Shown piece after piece: positions 18,013 to 26,614 of a stretch of 32,264 nucleotides of DNA. A program made the translations under genes and the position numbers. The stretch comes from Methylophaga sp. (GTDB lineage Bacteria > Pseudomonadota > Gammaproteobacteria > Nitrosococcales > Methylophagaceae): the NCBI GenBank assembly GCA_011053005.1, contig DRHW01000030.1, forward strand, positions 1-32,264. Direction: 5' to 3'. Within the stretch, counting starts at the first letter, position 1; each line of letters begins with the position of its first letter. Below the pieces are notes generated by a model. It saw nothing but the letters and a program-made list of their open reading frames with translations. It did not search any database and was not told where the DNA came from.

Positions 18013-18038
18013 GTGTTTATAACATAAGGAAAAACAAT

Positions 18039-18845
18039 ATGTCCTATCTAGAACCGACAGAGTTCGTAACCAAGATGGTCGATGGCGGTGAAGCAAAAGT
18101 CTTCATGTCGACAAAAGACACGTTGATTCGTGGCTTTATGGCGGGTGCTACTTTAGCACTTGCTGCTGTATTTGCTATCACGGTCGCTGTTCAATCAGGA
18201 TCACCATTATTAGGAGCGATACTGTTTCCTGTTGGTTTTATCATGTTGTATTTGATGAAGTTTGATTTATTAACAGGTGTGTTTATGTTGGTGCCTTTAG
18301 CACTTTTAGATAAACGACCCGGTGTGACGTTTGGCGGTGTGATGAGAAACTGGGGTTTAGTGTTTGTGGGTAATTTAGGCGGCGCTTTAACGATCGCCTT
18401 TTTGATGTCATTCATTTTTACCTACGGTTATAACACTGATGGTGGTGCCATTGCAGCAAAAGTAAGCAGTATTGGTGAGTCGAGAACATTAGGTTATTCA
18501 ACCTATGGAATTGAAGGTTGGTTTACTATTTTCATCCGTGGCATGTTATGTAATTGGATGGTTTCGATGGGAGTAGTGGGGGCGATGATTTCTACTTCAG
18601 CCAGCGGTAAAATGATGGCGATGTGGATGCCTATCATGTTGTTCTTTTTTATGGGGTTTGAGCATTCAATTGTTAATATGTTTCTATTCCCATTCTCTAT
18701 GATCATGGGCGGTGAATTCACGGTGATGGATTATCTAATATGGAATGAAATTCCAACTGTATTAGGTAATTTGGTCGGTGGTTTTGTGTTTGTCGCATTA
18801 CCTTTATATTACACACACGTTAGAACAAGTCCGAACCGTAAATAA
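18039..18845 (+). CDS. Formate/nitrite transporter (FNT) family channel
   Basis: A 268-aa inner-membrane protein of the FocA/NirC family with six helices. GFMAGATLALAAVFAITVA is helix 1, FVGNLGGAL and CNWMVSMGVVGAM are the broken-helix regions, and GFEHSIVNMF carries the conserved pore histidine. NEIPTVLGNLVGGFVFV closes the fold. Family members move small monovalent anions (formate, nitrite, hydrosulfide). Position just upstream of cyanase and under an N-type leader suggests nitrite or cyanate as substrate; this is inference. The start has AAGGA 10 nt upstream. A terminator separates it from cynS. Confidence 0.9.
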   Translation: MSYLEPTEFVTKMVDGGEAKVFMSTKDTLIRGFMAGATLALAAVFAITVAVQSGSPLLGAILFPVGFIMLYLMKFDLLTGVFMLVPLALLDKRPGVTFGGVMRNWGLVFVGNLGGALTIAFLMSFIFTYGYNTDGGAIAAKVSSIGESRTLGYSTYGIEGWFTIFIRGMLCNWMVSMGVVGAMISTSASGKMMAMWMPIMLFFFMGFEHSIVNMFLFPFSMIMGGEFTVMDYLIWNEIPTVLGNLVGGFVFVALPLYYTHVRTSPNRK

Positions 18846-18857
18846 GCGATTTATATC

Positions 18858-18890
18858 AGCCTCAACTAAGTAATTAGTTGGGGCTTTTTT
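18858..18890 (+). terminator. Intrinsic terminator between FNT gene and cynS
   Basis: A 12-bp stem (18858-18869 with 18874-18885, one G-T pair), GTAA loop and a run of six T ending directly before the region of the cynS ribosome site. It may reduce cynS expression relative to the transporter, or cynS may have its own promoter. Confidence 0.85.
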
Positions 18891-18914
18891 ATGAAAGCAA
18901 GCGAGGGATATATA

Positions 18915-19355
18915 ATGAATAAACAAACGATGACTGATGTAATTGTGAGTACCAAGGCCAGTAAAGGCATTACATGGGAAAAAATGGGCATGGATTTGCA
19001 TTTATCACCCGTCTGGTTAGCCTCAGCCTGTTTGGGGATGAACAGTGCAACACCAGAGCAGGCTAAAGCGATTGTTGGTTATCTCGGTTTAGATAGTAAT
19101 GTCGCAACGGCGCTTGAAGACTATCCGGTTAAAACATGGGATCAGCAAATACCAACCGATCCACTTATTTATCGTTTTCACGAAATTACCGGTGTATATG
19201 GCAGTACGTTGAAAACGGTGATTCAAGAAAAATTCGGTGATGGTATTATGAGCGCAATCGATTTTTCAATGGACGTTGAAAAAATTGAAGATCCTAAAGG
19301 GGACCGTGTCTTAGTCACGATGAATGGTAAATTTTTGCCTTATAAAAGTTGGTAA
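18915..19355 (+). CDS. cynS: Cyanase (cyanate hydratase)
   Basis: A 146-aa enzyme that decomposes cyanate with bicarbonate to ammonia and CO2, giving usable nitrogen and detoxifying cyanate. The catalytic triad of E. coli CynS (R96, E99, S122) is present as R87, E90 and S113 in YRFHEITGVYG and DGIMSAIDF, with identical spacing. The DNA-binding-like N-terminal helical domain (GITWEKMGMDLHLSPVW) and C-terminal dimer strand (RVLVTMNGKFLPY) are intact. I chose the ATG at 18915 because GAGGGA lies before it; the ATG at 18891 directly follows the terminator T-run. Lack of a cynT carbonic anhydrase nearby is notable. Confidence 0.95.
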   Translation: MNKQTMTDVIVSTKASKGITWEKMGMDLHLSPVWLASACLGMNSATPEQAKAIVGYLGLDSNVATALEDYPVKTWDQQIPTDPLIYRFHEITGVYGSTLKTVIQEKFGDGIMSAIDFSMDVEKIEDPKGDRVLVTMNGKFLPYKSW

Positions 19356-19371
19356 CAATGATCGATATCAA

Positions 19372-19414
19372 AATGCCGGTAGTATCTTCATTAAAGTTTA
19401 TTATCGGCATTTTT
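19372..19414 (+). terminator. Intrinsic terminator after cynS
   Basis: A 13-bp stem with two G-T pairs (19372-19384 with 19399-19411, core AATGCCG/CGGCATT), a 14-base loop and a short T-run. It separates cynS from the phosphatase-kinase gene, which may therefore have its own promoter. Confidence 0.75.
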
Positions 19415-19466
19415 ATAGGATGATATTGCTCATTTTGACCCAATATTCAAACCGATCTGCCTGATT

Positions 19467-21191
19467 ATGGCTCACCAATTAAACATCACCGTTGGTCAGT
19501 ATTCTGATAAAGGTCGCAAGGCGATTAATCAAGATTTTCATGGTGTGTATATCCCCGAACAACCGGTACTAACATCAAAAGGTATAGCCATTGCTTTGGC
19601 GGATGGTATTAGCAGTAGTGAAGTTAGCCAAATTGCAAGTGAGGCAACGGTGAGAGGCTTTTTGATTGACTATTATTGTACGTCGGAAGCATGGTCGGTT
19701 AATAAATCAGCCTTACAAGTTTTAACGGCAACGAACTCTTGGTTGCATTCACAATCGCATCGTAGTGAGCATCGTTACAATAAAGACAAGGGGTATGTCT
19801 GCACCTTAAGCTGCATCATTTTGAAATCGACAACGGCGCACTTATTTCATATTGGTGATTCGCGAATTTATCGACTTCGTAATGATCTTCTAGAGCAATT
19901 AACCGAAGATCACCGAAGCTGGCATGGTGAAACTGAAAGTCATCTCAGCCGAGCAATGGGCGTGATGCCGCAATTGGATATTGATTACCAAACGCAGGCT
20001 TTGATGTTAGATGATATTTTTATTTTGGCAACAGATGGTGTGTATGAATTTGTCAGCACAGGGTTCATTATCGACACTATTCAACAGCAAAATGATGATT
20101 TAGATGCCGCGGCTAAATGTATTATCGACAAGGCTTTTGAACTAGGCAGCGACGATAATCTCACCGTTCAATTAGTTCGAATTGATCAATTACCGACTCA
20201 GAATGTCGATGAGTTATATCAACAATTAACCGCATTACCTTTTCCACCGATATTAGAGGCACGAACGGTCTTTGATGGTTACACCATTGTTAGAAGTGTA
20301 CATGCCAGCAGTCGAAGTCATGTTTATTTAGCCATTGATAATGAAAGTAATGACTTGGTTATTATCAAAACACCTTCCGTTAATTTGCAAAGTGATGCCG
20401 CTTATTTAGAACGTTTTTTGATGGAAGAGTGGGTCGCACGACGCATCAACAGTCCTTACGTATTAAAGCCCTGTTTTCAATCTCGCAAGCGTCATTATCT
20501 TTATATTGTGATGGAGTATATTGAAGGTCAAACCTTAACCCAGTGGATGCGTGATAACCCTAAACCGAGCATGTTAGCAGTACGTGATATCGTAGGGCAG
20601 ATTGCCAAAGGATTGATGGCATTTCATCGGCTGGAAATGTTGCACCAAGATTTACGACCTGAAAATATAATGATCGATAGCGCAGGTACGGTGAAAATTA
20701 TTGATTTTGGTTCGACTAAAATGGCGGGCTTAACTGAAATTTCCAGTCCGTTGGAACGAGATCCTATTTTAGGAACGGCTCAATATACGGCACCCGAATA
20801 TTATTTAGGAGAAAGTGGCACAACGCGATCGGATATGTTTTCTTTGGCAGTCATTTGTTATCAAATGTTATCAGGTAGATTGCCGTATGGTATTCATGTT
20901 TCCAAAGCGCGTAGCAAGTCGGCACAAAATAAACTGTCTTATCAAACCGTACTTCATGAAGAACGTGAGATCCCCGCTTGGATTGATGACACGTTAAAAA
21001 GAGCATTACAGCCTAATCCTTTTAAACGTTATGAAGAATTATCTGAGTTTATATTTGATTTAAGTCATCCCAATAAAACGTTTTTACATAAAACAGCACC
21101 ACCGTTAATGGAGCGTAATCCTGTGTTATTTTGGAAAAGTGTTTCATTAGTTTTGCTGTGTGGTGTTCTATATTTAGCTATTTTTAAATAG
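19467..21191 (+). CDS. PP2C-type phosphatase fused to Ser/Thr protein kinase, with C-terminal membrane helix
   Basis: A 574-aa bifunctional signalling protein. Residues 1-~245 are a PP2C phosphatase: metal-site motifs IALADGISSS, HIGDSRIYRL, LATDGVYEF and GSDDNLTVQLV. Residues ~270-550 are a Hanks-type kinase: K301 in VIIKTP, catalytic HQDLRPEN (H393-D395-N400; Gln replaces the usual Arg of HRD), D413-F414-G415 and GTAQYTAPEY. The glycine-rich loop is degenerate (RSVHASSRSHVYL). The last ~20 residues form a membrane anchor. In Pseudomonas a similar fusion lies within nitrate-assimilation genes, and here it follows FNT and cynS, so a role in nitrogen control is a reasonable guess. No clear ribosome site is seen. 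Confidence 0.9.
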   Translation: MAHQLNITVGQYSDKGRKAINQDFHGVYIPEQPVLTSKGIAIALADGISSSEVSQIASEATVRGFLIDYYCTSEAWSVNKSALQVLTATNSWLHSQSHRSEHRYNKDKGYVCTLSCIILKSTTAHLFHIGDSRIYRLRNDLLEQLTEDHRSWHGETESHLSRAMGVMPQLDIDYQTQALMLDDIFILATDGVYEFVSTGFIIDTIQQQNDDLDAAAKCIIDKAFELGSDDNLTVQLVRIDQLPTQNVDELYQQLTALPFPPILEARTVFDGYTIVRSVHASSRSHVYLAIDNESNDLVIIKTPSVNLQSDAAYLERFLMEEWVARRINSPYVLKPCFQSRKRHYLYIVMEYIEGQTLTQWMRDNPKPSMLAVRDIVGQIAKGLMAFHRLEMLHQDLRPENIMIDSAGTVKIIDFGSTKMAGLTEISSPLERDPILGTAQYTAPEYYLGESGTTRSDMFSLAVICYQMLSGRLPYGIHVSKARSKSAQNKLSYQTVLHEEREIPAWIDDTLKRALQPNPFKRYEELSEFIFDLSHPNKTFLHKTAPPLMERNPVLFWKSVSLVLLCGVLYLAIFK

Positions 21192-21198
21192 TCACGCT

Positions 21199-21241
21199 GT
21201 TATGCACTGTGATTGCTATTGGAGCAACCTCAGTGCATAAC
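21199..21241. terminator. Hairpin between convergent kinase and old-yellow-enzyme genes
   Basis: A perfect 11-bp stem GTTATGCACTG/CAGTGCATAAC with an inner TTGCT/AGCAA stem. It lies between two converging genes. There is no T-run on either side, so it may stabilise 3' ends rather than terminate. Confidence 0.5.
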
Positions 21242-21274
21242 AATGAGTGAATAATAAATCACCATGCAGCATTA

Positions 21275-22372
21275 TTAAATTTTATAACGTTCTAACCAAT
21301 GTGCATAAGGCGCAGGCAACACCCAAGCTGGTTTTTCAACGCCTAATGCTTTTGCTGCGGTGTATGTCCAATGTGGGTTTTCTAAATGAGCGCGACCAAT
21401 CATTACGATATCGAGTGCATCATGTTCAACCGCATGCTCTGCAAGATCAGGTTTACCAAAGCCCCAAGCTGATGAAACAGGCAATTGTGTTGAATCCTTG
21501 ATCCGTTTAGCAATAGGTTCCATAAAAGCTGGTCCCCACGGAATATTGGCATCAGGTGTTGAAAAGCCAACGCTGACGCTCATCATATCAAGACCCGCTT
21601 CACGAAATTGATTAGTTAATTCAATGGATTCCAGTAACGTTTCCTCATCACGGCCATCAAATTCTAGTACGCCAAACCTCATCGTGAAAGGAAGGTGTTC
21701 AGGCCATACTTTTCTAACGGCTGCCATTGTTTCTAGCAAAAACTTAGAGCGGCCTTTCAAATCACCACCATATTCATCGGTACGTTTGTTGGAGTGGGTT
21801 GAAAAAAAGCTTTGCGCTAAATAACCATGGGCAAAATGTAATTCTAGCCATTCATAACCTGCATTTAAGGCGCGTTTTGCAGCTAAAACAAAATCAGCTT
21901 TAACACGTTCAATATCTTCAATAGTCATTTCATGCGGAACTTGAGGTAAAAGATCGCCACCAAATGCGACAGCAGAAGGGGCAATGGTTTGCCATGCGCG
22001 TGAATCATCAACTTTCATATGATCATCACCTTCCCACGGACGATTTGCACTGGCTTTACGGCCTGCATGGGCAATTTGTAAGCCAGGTACGGCGCCGTAT
22101 TTTTTAATCGCTTTAACAATGTTGGCATGTTCTACCGCTTGTTCGTCATTCCAAATCCCTAAACAACCCGGTGTAATTCGACCTTCAGGTGATACGGCGG
22201 TCGCTTCAACAATCAGTAAACCCACACCACCTTTGGCAATTTCAGTGTAATGGGCTAGATGCCAGTCATTGGGTACGCCATCATCTGCCATGTATTGACA
22301 CATCGGTGGTACGGCAATGCGGTTGCGTAATGTGATGCTTTTTAATTTAAAAGGTGTAAACAGTTTAGACAT
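21275..22372 (-). CDS. NADH:flavin oxidoreductase, old yellow enzyme (YqjM/XenA type)
   Basis: A 365-aa FMN-dependent ene-reductase, an (alpha/beta)8 barrel. The N-terminus has VPPMCQYMADDG with Cys25, the redox-tuning cysteine of the YqjM/XenA (class III) branch. The substrate-binding LQIAHAGRK is near residue 107, then LHFAHGYLAQSFFSTHSNKR and the C-terminal phosphate-binding IVMIGRAHLENPHW. It should reduce activated C=C bonds such as enones, or nitro compounds, with NAD(P)H. It is last in the leftward cluster with two SDRs and a DUF2798 gene, which may reduce related carbonyl substrates. Confidence 0.92.
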   Translation of the reverse strand: MSKLFTPFKLKSITLRNRIAVPPMCQYMADDGVPNDWHLAHYTEIAKGGVGLLIVEATAVSPEGRITPGCLGIWNDEQAVEHANIVKAIKKYGAVPGLQIAHAGRKASANRPWEGDDHMKVDDSRAWQTIAPSAVAFGGDLLPQVPHEMTIEDIERVKADFVLAAKRALNAGYEWLELHFAHGYLAQSFFSTHSNKRTDEYGGDLKGRSKFLLETMAAVRKVWPEHLPFTMRFGVLEFDGRDEETLLESIELTNQFREAGLDMMSVSVGFSTPDANIPWGPAFMEPIAKRIKDSTQLPVSSAWGFGKPDLAEHAVEHDALDIVMIGRAHLENPHWTYTAAKALGVEKPAWVLPAPYAHWLERYKI

Positions 22373-22451
22373 GGTGATTCCTGTAAATAAATGAGGTCAA
22401 TCAGAGGCTTTGTTAAAATATTAAAGGCCTATGATTGAGTTGAAGATGTCA

Positions 22452-23243
22452 TTAATATGCGCTTTTAATCACGCCGCCATCGACTCTTAATGCTGCACCT
22501 GTTGTAGCAGAAGCCAGAGGACTCGCGATATAGGTGACTAAGCTTGCAACTTCTTCTGTGGTCGCAAAGCGTTTGATTAATGAAGTTGGTCTAACGTTTT
22601 CAAAAAAATCCTGTTCAAATTCTGCTACAGAAGTACCTTGTTCTTTTGCTAATGTTTCAACAAAATCGCCCACACCACGAGAACGGGTTGGGCCCGGTAA
22701 TATGCTATTTACTGTAATAGCGGTACCTACTAAAGATTCTGCTAAGCCACGAGAAACGGCTATTTGAGCCGATTTAGTCACACCATAATGAATCATTTCA
22801 GGCGGGATCTGGATGCCACTTTCACTGGAAATAAAGATGATTCTTCCCCAGTTTTTAGTTTTCATTGCGGGTAAATATAATCGAGATAAACGAACACCAC
22901 TTAATACATTGACATTAAAGTGTTTTTCCCAATCTTCATCAGGCGTGTTTTCAAATTCTTTAGGTTCAAAAATACCTAGGTTATTGATCAATATATCGAC
23001 TTCTGGATAGGCATTTGCTAATAATTCGGCTGTATGAGCTTGGCTTAGATCGCCAGCAAAACCGACGACATCAACACCGGCTTCCTGTTTAATTTGGGCA
23101 ATGGCTTTATCGACAGAATCTTGTTGTCTGCCATTAATGATAACGTGTGCACCTTCTTTGGCTAATGACACGGCAATGGCGTAACCAATTCCAGCGGTTG
23201 AACCACTCACCAGCGCTTTTTTGTTTTTTAATTGTAAGTCCAT
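22452..23243 (-). CDS. Short-chain dehydrogenase/reductase
   Basis: A 263-aa classical SDR. The cofactor motif GSTAGIG is at 14-20, NNLGIFEPKEF stands for the NNAG motif, the catalytic Ser is in FISSESGIQIP, and Tyr-Lys are in YGVTK. It ends in TGAALRVDGGV, typical of the 3-oxoacyl-ACP reductase-like group. AAGGAAG precedes the ATG. It lies 79 bp upstream of the old-yellow-enzyme gene and 57 bp downstream of the DUF2798 gene. Substrate unknown. Confidence 0.9.
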   Translation of the reverse strand: MDLQLKNKKALVSGSTAGIGYAIAVSLAKEGAHVIINGRQQDSVDKAIAQIKQEAGVDVVGFAGDLSQAHTAELLANAYPEVDILINNLGIFEPKEFENTPDEDWEKHFNVNVLSGVRLSRLYLPAMKTKNWGRIIFISSESGIQIPPEMIHYGVTKSAQIAVSRGLAESLVGTAITVNSILPGPTRSRGVGDFVETLAKEQGTSVAEFEQDFFENVRPTSLIKRFATTEEVASLVTYIASPLASATTGAALRVDGGVIKSAY

Positions 23244-23300
23244 ATTGAGCTTCCTTTATATAAGTTTGAAATTTAAAAATTAATATTCACTAGCTATCAT

Positions 23301-23534
23301 TTAAGACTGAGTTTGTTTAGTAATGTGGAGTGTGAGCTTATTCGCTATAGGTGCAACTAAGGTGATAGCAGGAAAGGCTACAACAAATGCAAAACACCAT
23401 GCCTTTAACCATAAAAGGATTCCCCCGTTGTGCAGACCAATATTAAAAATAGTGATAACAAACGACATCAAACAAGACATCATCAGCGCCATAAAGAAAG
23501 CAAAGACGAGTTTTTTGTGTTTGGGGTTAATCAT
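23301..23534 (-). CDS. DUF2798 family two-helix membrane protein
   Basis: A 77-aa protein with two hydrophobic helices, MMSCLMSFVITIFNIG and AWCFAFVVAFPAITLVAP, the second carrying the conserved W-x-x-x-F and P motifs of DUF2798. The N-terminus is basic. A GGAG site lies before the ATG. It sits between the two SDR genes in the leftward cluster. Function is unknown. Confidence 0.8.
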   Translation of the reverse strand: MINPKHKKLVFAFFMALMMSCLMSFVITIFNIGLHNGGILLWLKAWCFAFVVAFPAITLVAPIANKLTLHITKQTQS

Positions 23535-23578
23535 ATTATTTGCTCCGCTTTAATCTCTATCAATCTCAAATTTTTTTA

Positions 23579-24325
23579 CTAACGAAGACCACCCGTAATA
23601 AACAGTGTTTCGCCAGTGATCCAAGATGAATCATTTGAGGCAAAAAAGACGACTGCTGGTGCAATATCATCAGGTGTTCCAATACGGCCTAATGGCGTCA
23701 TTTCGGCGACGCTTTTGCTTTGTTCTGACATACCTGTGTTATGGAGACCTTCGGTTTCGACCATGCCTGGATTGACTGAATTAACACGAATATTACGCGG
23801 AGCGAGTTCTTTAGAAAAAGTACGGGTAATAGAATCAACAGCCGATTTAGTGGCGTTATAAACAGCAAGGCCAGGAAAGGCCATTGTGCTGACCAATGAG
23901 CTAATGTTAATAATGCTGCCGCCTTGTTCATTAAAATATTTGAGGGCTTGTTGCGTGGTTAAAATAAGCCCCAGCATATTGAGATCAACTTGCTTATGAA
24001 AATGTGCTTCGGTAATGTCTTCGATAGGAGATGGGTTATAAATACCCGCATTGTTCACTAAAATATCAATGGCGCCATAAGCACTTTTACTGGCGGTAAA
24101 TAAGCGTTCAATATCTGCTCTTTTGGATACATCAGCTTGCACCGCAATAGCATTACCACCTTTACTTAAAATTTCTGCGATCACTTTTTCCGCTGCAGCC
24201 TGACTTGTCGAATAATTAACAATGACAGACGCACCTTCTGCTGCAAGATGTTTGGCGATGGCTGCACCGATGCCTTTTGATGCCCCCGTTACTATCGCTA
24301 TTTTGTTGTCTAATTTTTGGCTCAT
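23579..24325 (-). CDS. Short-chain dehydrogenase/reductase
   Basis: A 248-aa classical SDR with TGASKGIG at 13-20, NNAGIYN, catalytic Ser in INISSLVS, YNATK as the Tyr-Lys pair, and the C-terminal GETLFITGGLR. It resembles glucose-1-dehydrogenase/3-oxoacyl-ACP reductase-like enzymes. It is first in the leftward cluster and divergent from the LysR gene, which therefore likely controls it. AGGAAG precedes the ATG. Substrate unknown. Confidence 0.9.
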   Translation of the reverse strand: MSQKLDNKIAIVTGASKGIGAAIAKHLAAEGASVIVNYSTSQAAAEKVIAEILSKGGNAIAVQADVSKRADIERLFTASKSAYGAIDILVNNAGIYNPSPIEDITEAHFHKQVDLNMLGLILTTQQALKYFNEQGGSIINISSLVSTMAFPGLAVYNATKSAVDSITRTFSKELAPRNIRVNSVNPGMVETEGLHNTGMSEQSKSVAEMTPLGRIGTPDDIAPAVVFFASNDSSWITGETLFITGGLR

Positions 24326-24443
24326 AAAAATCTTCCTAAAAATACTGATGAATATTTGACATGGAATACAGTATATTAGTGATGTTTATATAGATAAAGG
24401 TGGTGTAACTGGAAACACTGTCTTGTTTTACGGGATAATAACA

Positions 24444-25373
24444 GTGGATAGATTTGATGCGATGCTCGCTTTTACCCGCGTGGTTGAGCTCAATAGTTTT
24501 ACTAAGGCGGCCAATTCTTTAAATATGCCAAAGGCTACACTTTCGGCGCAAGTTGCTGCATTAGAAAAGTATTTGAATGTAAAGCTGTTACATCGTACGA
24601 CTCGAAATGTCAGTGTGACGCATGATGGCGCTGCATATTACGAAAGAGTATTACGCTTATTGCAAGATCTTGATGAAACCGAGTCATTGGTCACCCAATC
24701 TCGAATCGCTTATCGTGGGCGATTACGCGTTGATATTGCCACGACCATTGCTCGTAGAATTATTTTGCCGGCATTAGATGATTTCATTAAACGCTATCCC
24801 GAAATAGAACTTGAACTGGGCTGTACTGATCGTACGGTGAATTTATTACAAGAGGGCGTAGATTGTGCAATAAGAGGTGGTATGCCAATAGATGAAACCT
24901 TGGTTGCACGCAAATTGATCACCACTAGTCAAATTACATGTGCAACACCGACTTATCTTGAACGGCATGGCATGCCTAAATCATTAGCTGAGTTAGAGCT
25001 GCATTCCGTTGTCAATTATCAATCACCTCGAACCGCTCAAATCATTCCTTTTTATTATCAGATAGATGATGAATTGGTTGGCGTGCAAGGTAGAAGAAAA
25101 CTAGCGATTAATGATATTGATTCCTGTGTGAATGCGGTGCTGGCTAATATAGGTATTGCACAATTACCGTATTTTGGGGTGAGAGACTATATTAATAATG
25201 GTCAGTTGATTCAACTATTACCAGAATTTCAGGCAGAACCTGCACCTTTATATATAGTGTATTTACAAAATAGACATTTATCGGCCAATGTTAGAGCATT
25301 TGTTGACTGGGTTATTGCGTTGTTTAAACAAGAAGAGGCGGGTTATTTAAAGTGTTGTAAAAAGATTGAATAA
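24444..25373 (+). CDS. LysR family transcriptional regulator
   Basis: A 309-aa regulator. The N-terminal winged helix-turn-helix runs from FDAMLAFTRVVELNSF to LLHRTTRNVSVTHDG. Residues ~90-295 form the LysR substrate-binding domain (RGRLRVDIATTIAR onward). I chose the GTG at 24444, which gives the usual DRFDAM start and has GGGATAA upstream; an in-frame TTG at 24423 would add seven odd residues. It is divergent from the SDR/DUF2798/SDR/old-yellow-enzyme cluster, with ~118 bp between starts, the usual position of a LysR activator of its neighbour. Confidence 0.9.
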   Translation: MDRFDAMLAFTRVVELNSFTKAANSLNMPKATLSAQVAALEKYLNVKLLHRTTRNVSVTHDGAAYYERVLRLLQDLDETESLVTQSRIAYRGRLRVDIATTIARRIILPALDDFIKRYPEIELELGCTDRTVNLLQEGVDCAIRGGMPIDETLVARKLITTSQITCATPTYLERHGMPKSLAELELHSVVNYQSPRTAQIIPFYYQIDDELVGVQGRRKLAINDIDSCVNAVLANIGIAQLPYFGVRDYINNGQLIQLLPEFQAEPAPLYIVYLQNRHLSANVRAFVDWVIALFKQEEAGYLKCCKKIE

Positions 25374-25562
25374 ATAATGCCTATGACATGTCGCTACTCT
25401 TGTGGGCATGTTAATAATGTGCCGGGATTCAGCAACATAGAGAGAGTATGATTTTTGGCTAAAATATATAGGAGGTTTTCACATTAACAAGCAATAAAGT
25501 GTCACGCTTGCTAATGTATGACCCTAATTTTACTTAATCACTCATTTTACGGCGAGAGCATT

Positions 25563-26537
25563 ATGATCAACCAACTAAAGGAAAAATATCAACTATCCTT
25601 ATTGTTGCTACTTGCTTTTGTAGCTGTGCTTGGGATTACCCCGTTTGTGGTTATACGTTACCTTAGTGGCAATCTTGCTGCTGTACTTATTGATATAGCT
25701 TTGATAGTAGGCATCGTAGCATTAGTTTGTTATGCGCATTACTTTAAGAAAATACGAATTATTAGTGTGATATCTGCTGTATTTATTAATGCCGGCGTCG
25801 TATTGATCGTATCCGTGAATGGGGTAGACAGTTTTTTGTGGGTTTACCCCGTTTTCGTAACTACTTTTATTTTAGTCAAACCGATAGAAGCGCTTTGCAT
25901 TAATGGGTTCGCCGGCGTTGCTCTGGTGGCGCTGTCTGATATTTTTGACATTATTTCACTGGAAGCTTACATCGCGACAACAATAATGTTGTCTTTGAGT
26001 TTCTTTGTTTATGCAAGTCATGGTGTAAAGCAGTTTCAATTACTGGAAAAACTAAATATGATTGATGCACTAACGGGTGCATTAAATCGCAGAGCCATGA
26101 GCACAGATCTCAAAGCTGCTTTATACAATGCCGAGCGGAATGGTATTAAGCCGCTATTAGCGATATTAGATTTAGATTACTTTAAGAGAGTAAATGACAA
26201 GTATGGTCATTGCGTAGGGGATCAAGTACTAAAAGATTTCGTTACGATTACGACTTCCAACATTCGTCAATATGATCGGCTTTATCGATTTGGTGGGGAA
26301 GAGTTCGTATTGTTGATTCCTGAGATAAAAGATCAACAACATATATTTATTCAAACACTTAGTTCAGCTATTAAAGCAGAGTTAAGAACACCTGATGGTG
26401 AAGAGATAACCGTGTCATTTGGTGTCGCGTTATGGGAACCTGGCACTACTGAAGATTCATGGTTGCAACGTGCAGATGAAGCACTTTATCTAGCGAAGGC
26501 AAAAGGACGAGATTGTGCTGTATTCAGTAATGAATAG
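25563..26537 (+). CDS. Membrane-bound diguanylate cyclase (GGDEF)
   Basis: A ~324-aa protein with about five to six N-terminal helices (residues ~8-165) and a C-terminal GGDEF domain that makes c-di-GMP. The active site is GGEEF, preceded by the inhibitory I-site RQYD exactly five residues upstream, and the metal/nucleotide region DLDYFKRVNDKYGH is intact, so it should be active and feedback-controlled. The helical part has no named sensor motif I recognise. The ATG at 25563 starts just before the first helix; an upstream ATG at 25518 adds 15 residues. Confidence 0.9.
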   Translation: MINQLKEKYQLSLLLLLAFVAVLGITPFVVIRYLSGNLAAVLIDIALIVGIVALVCYAHYFKKIRIISVISAVFINAGVVLIVSVNGVDSFLWVYPVFVTTFILVKPIEALCINGFAGVALVALSDIFDIISLEAYIATTIMLSLSFFVYASHGVKQFQLLEKLNMIDALTGALNRRAMSTDLKAALYNAERNGIKPLLAILDLDYFKRVNDKYGHCVGDQVLKDFVTITTSNIRQYDRLYRFGGEEFVLLIPEIKDQQHIFIQTLSSAIKAELRTPDGEEITVSFGVALWEPGTTEDSWLQRADEALYLAKAKGRDCAVFSNE

Positions 26538-26614
26538 CGTGTCTTGATATGCTTTTTATACTATTTCGATACCCATGTTATTTGATAAAAAACTATGTCT
26601 TAGATCTGGACTTC

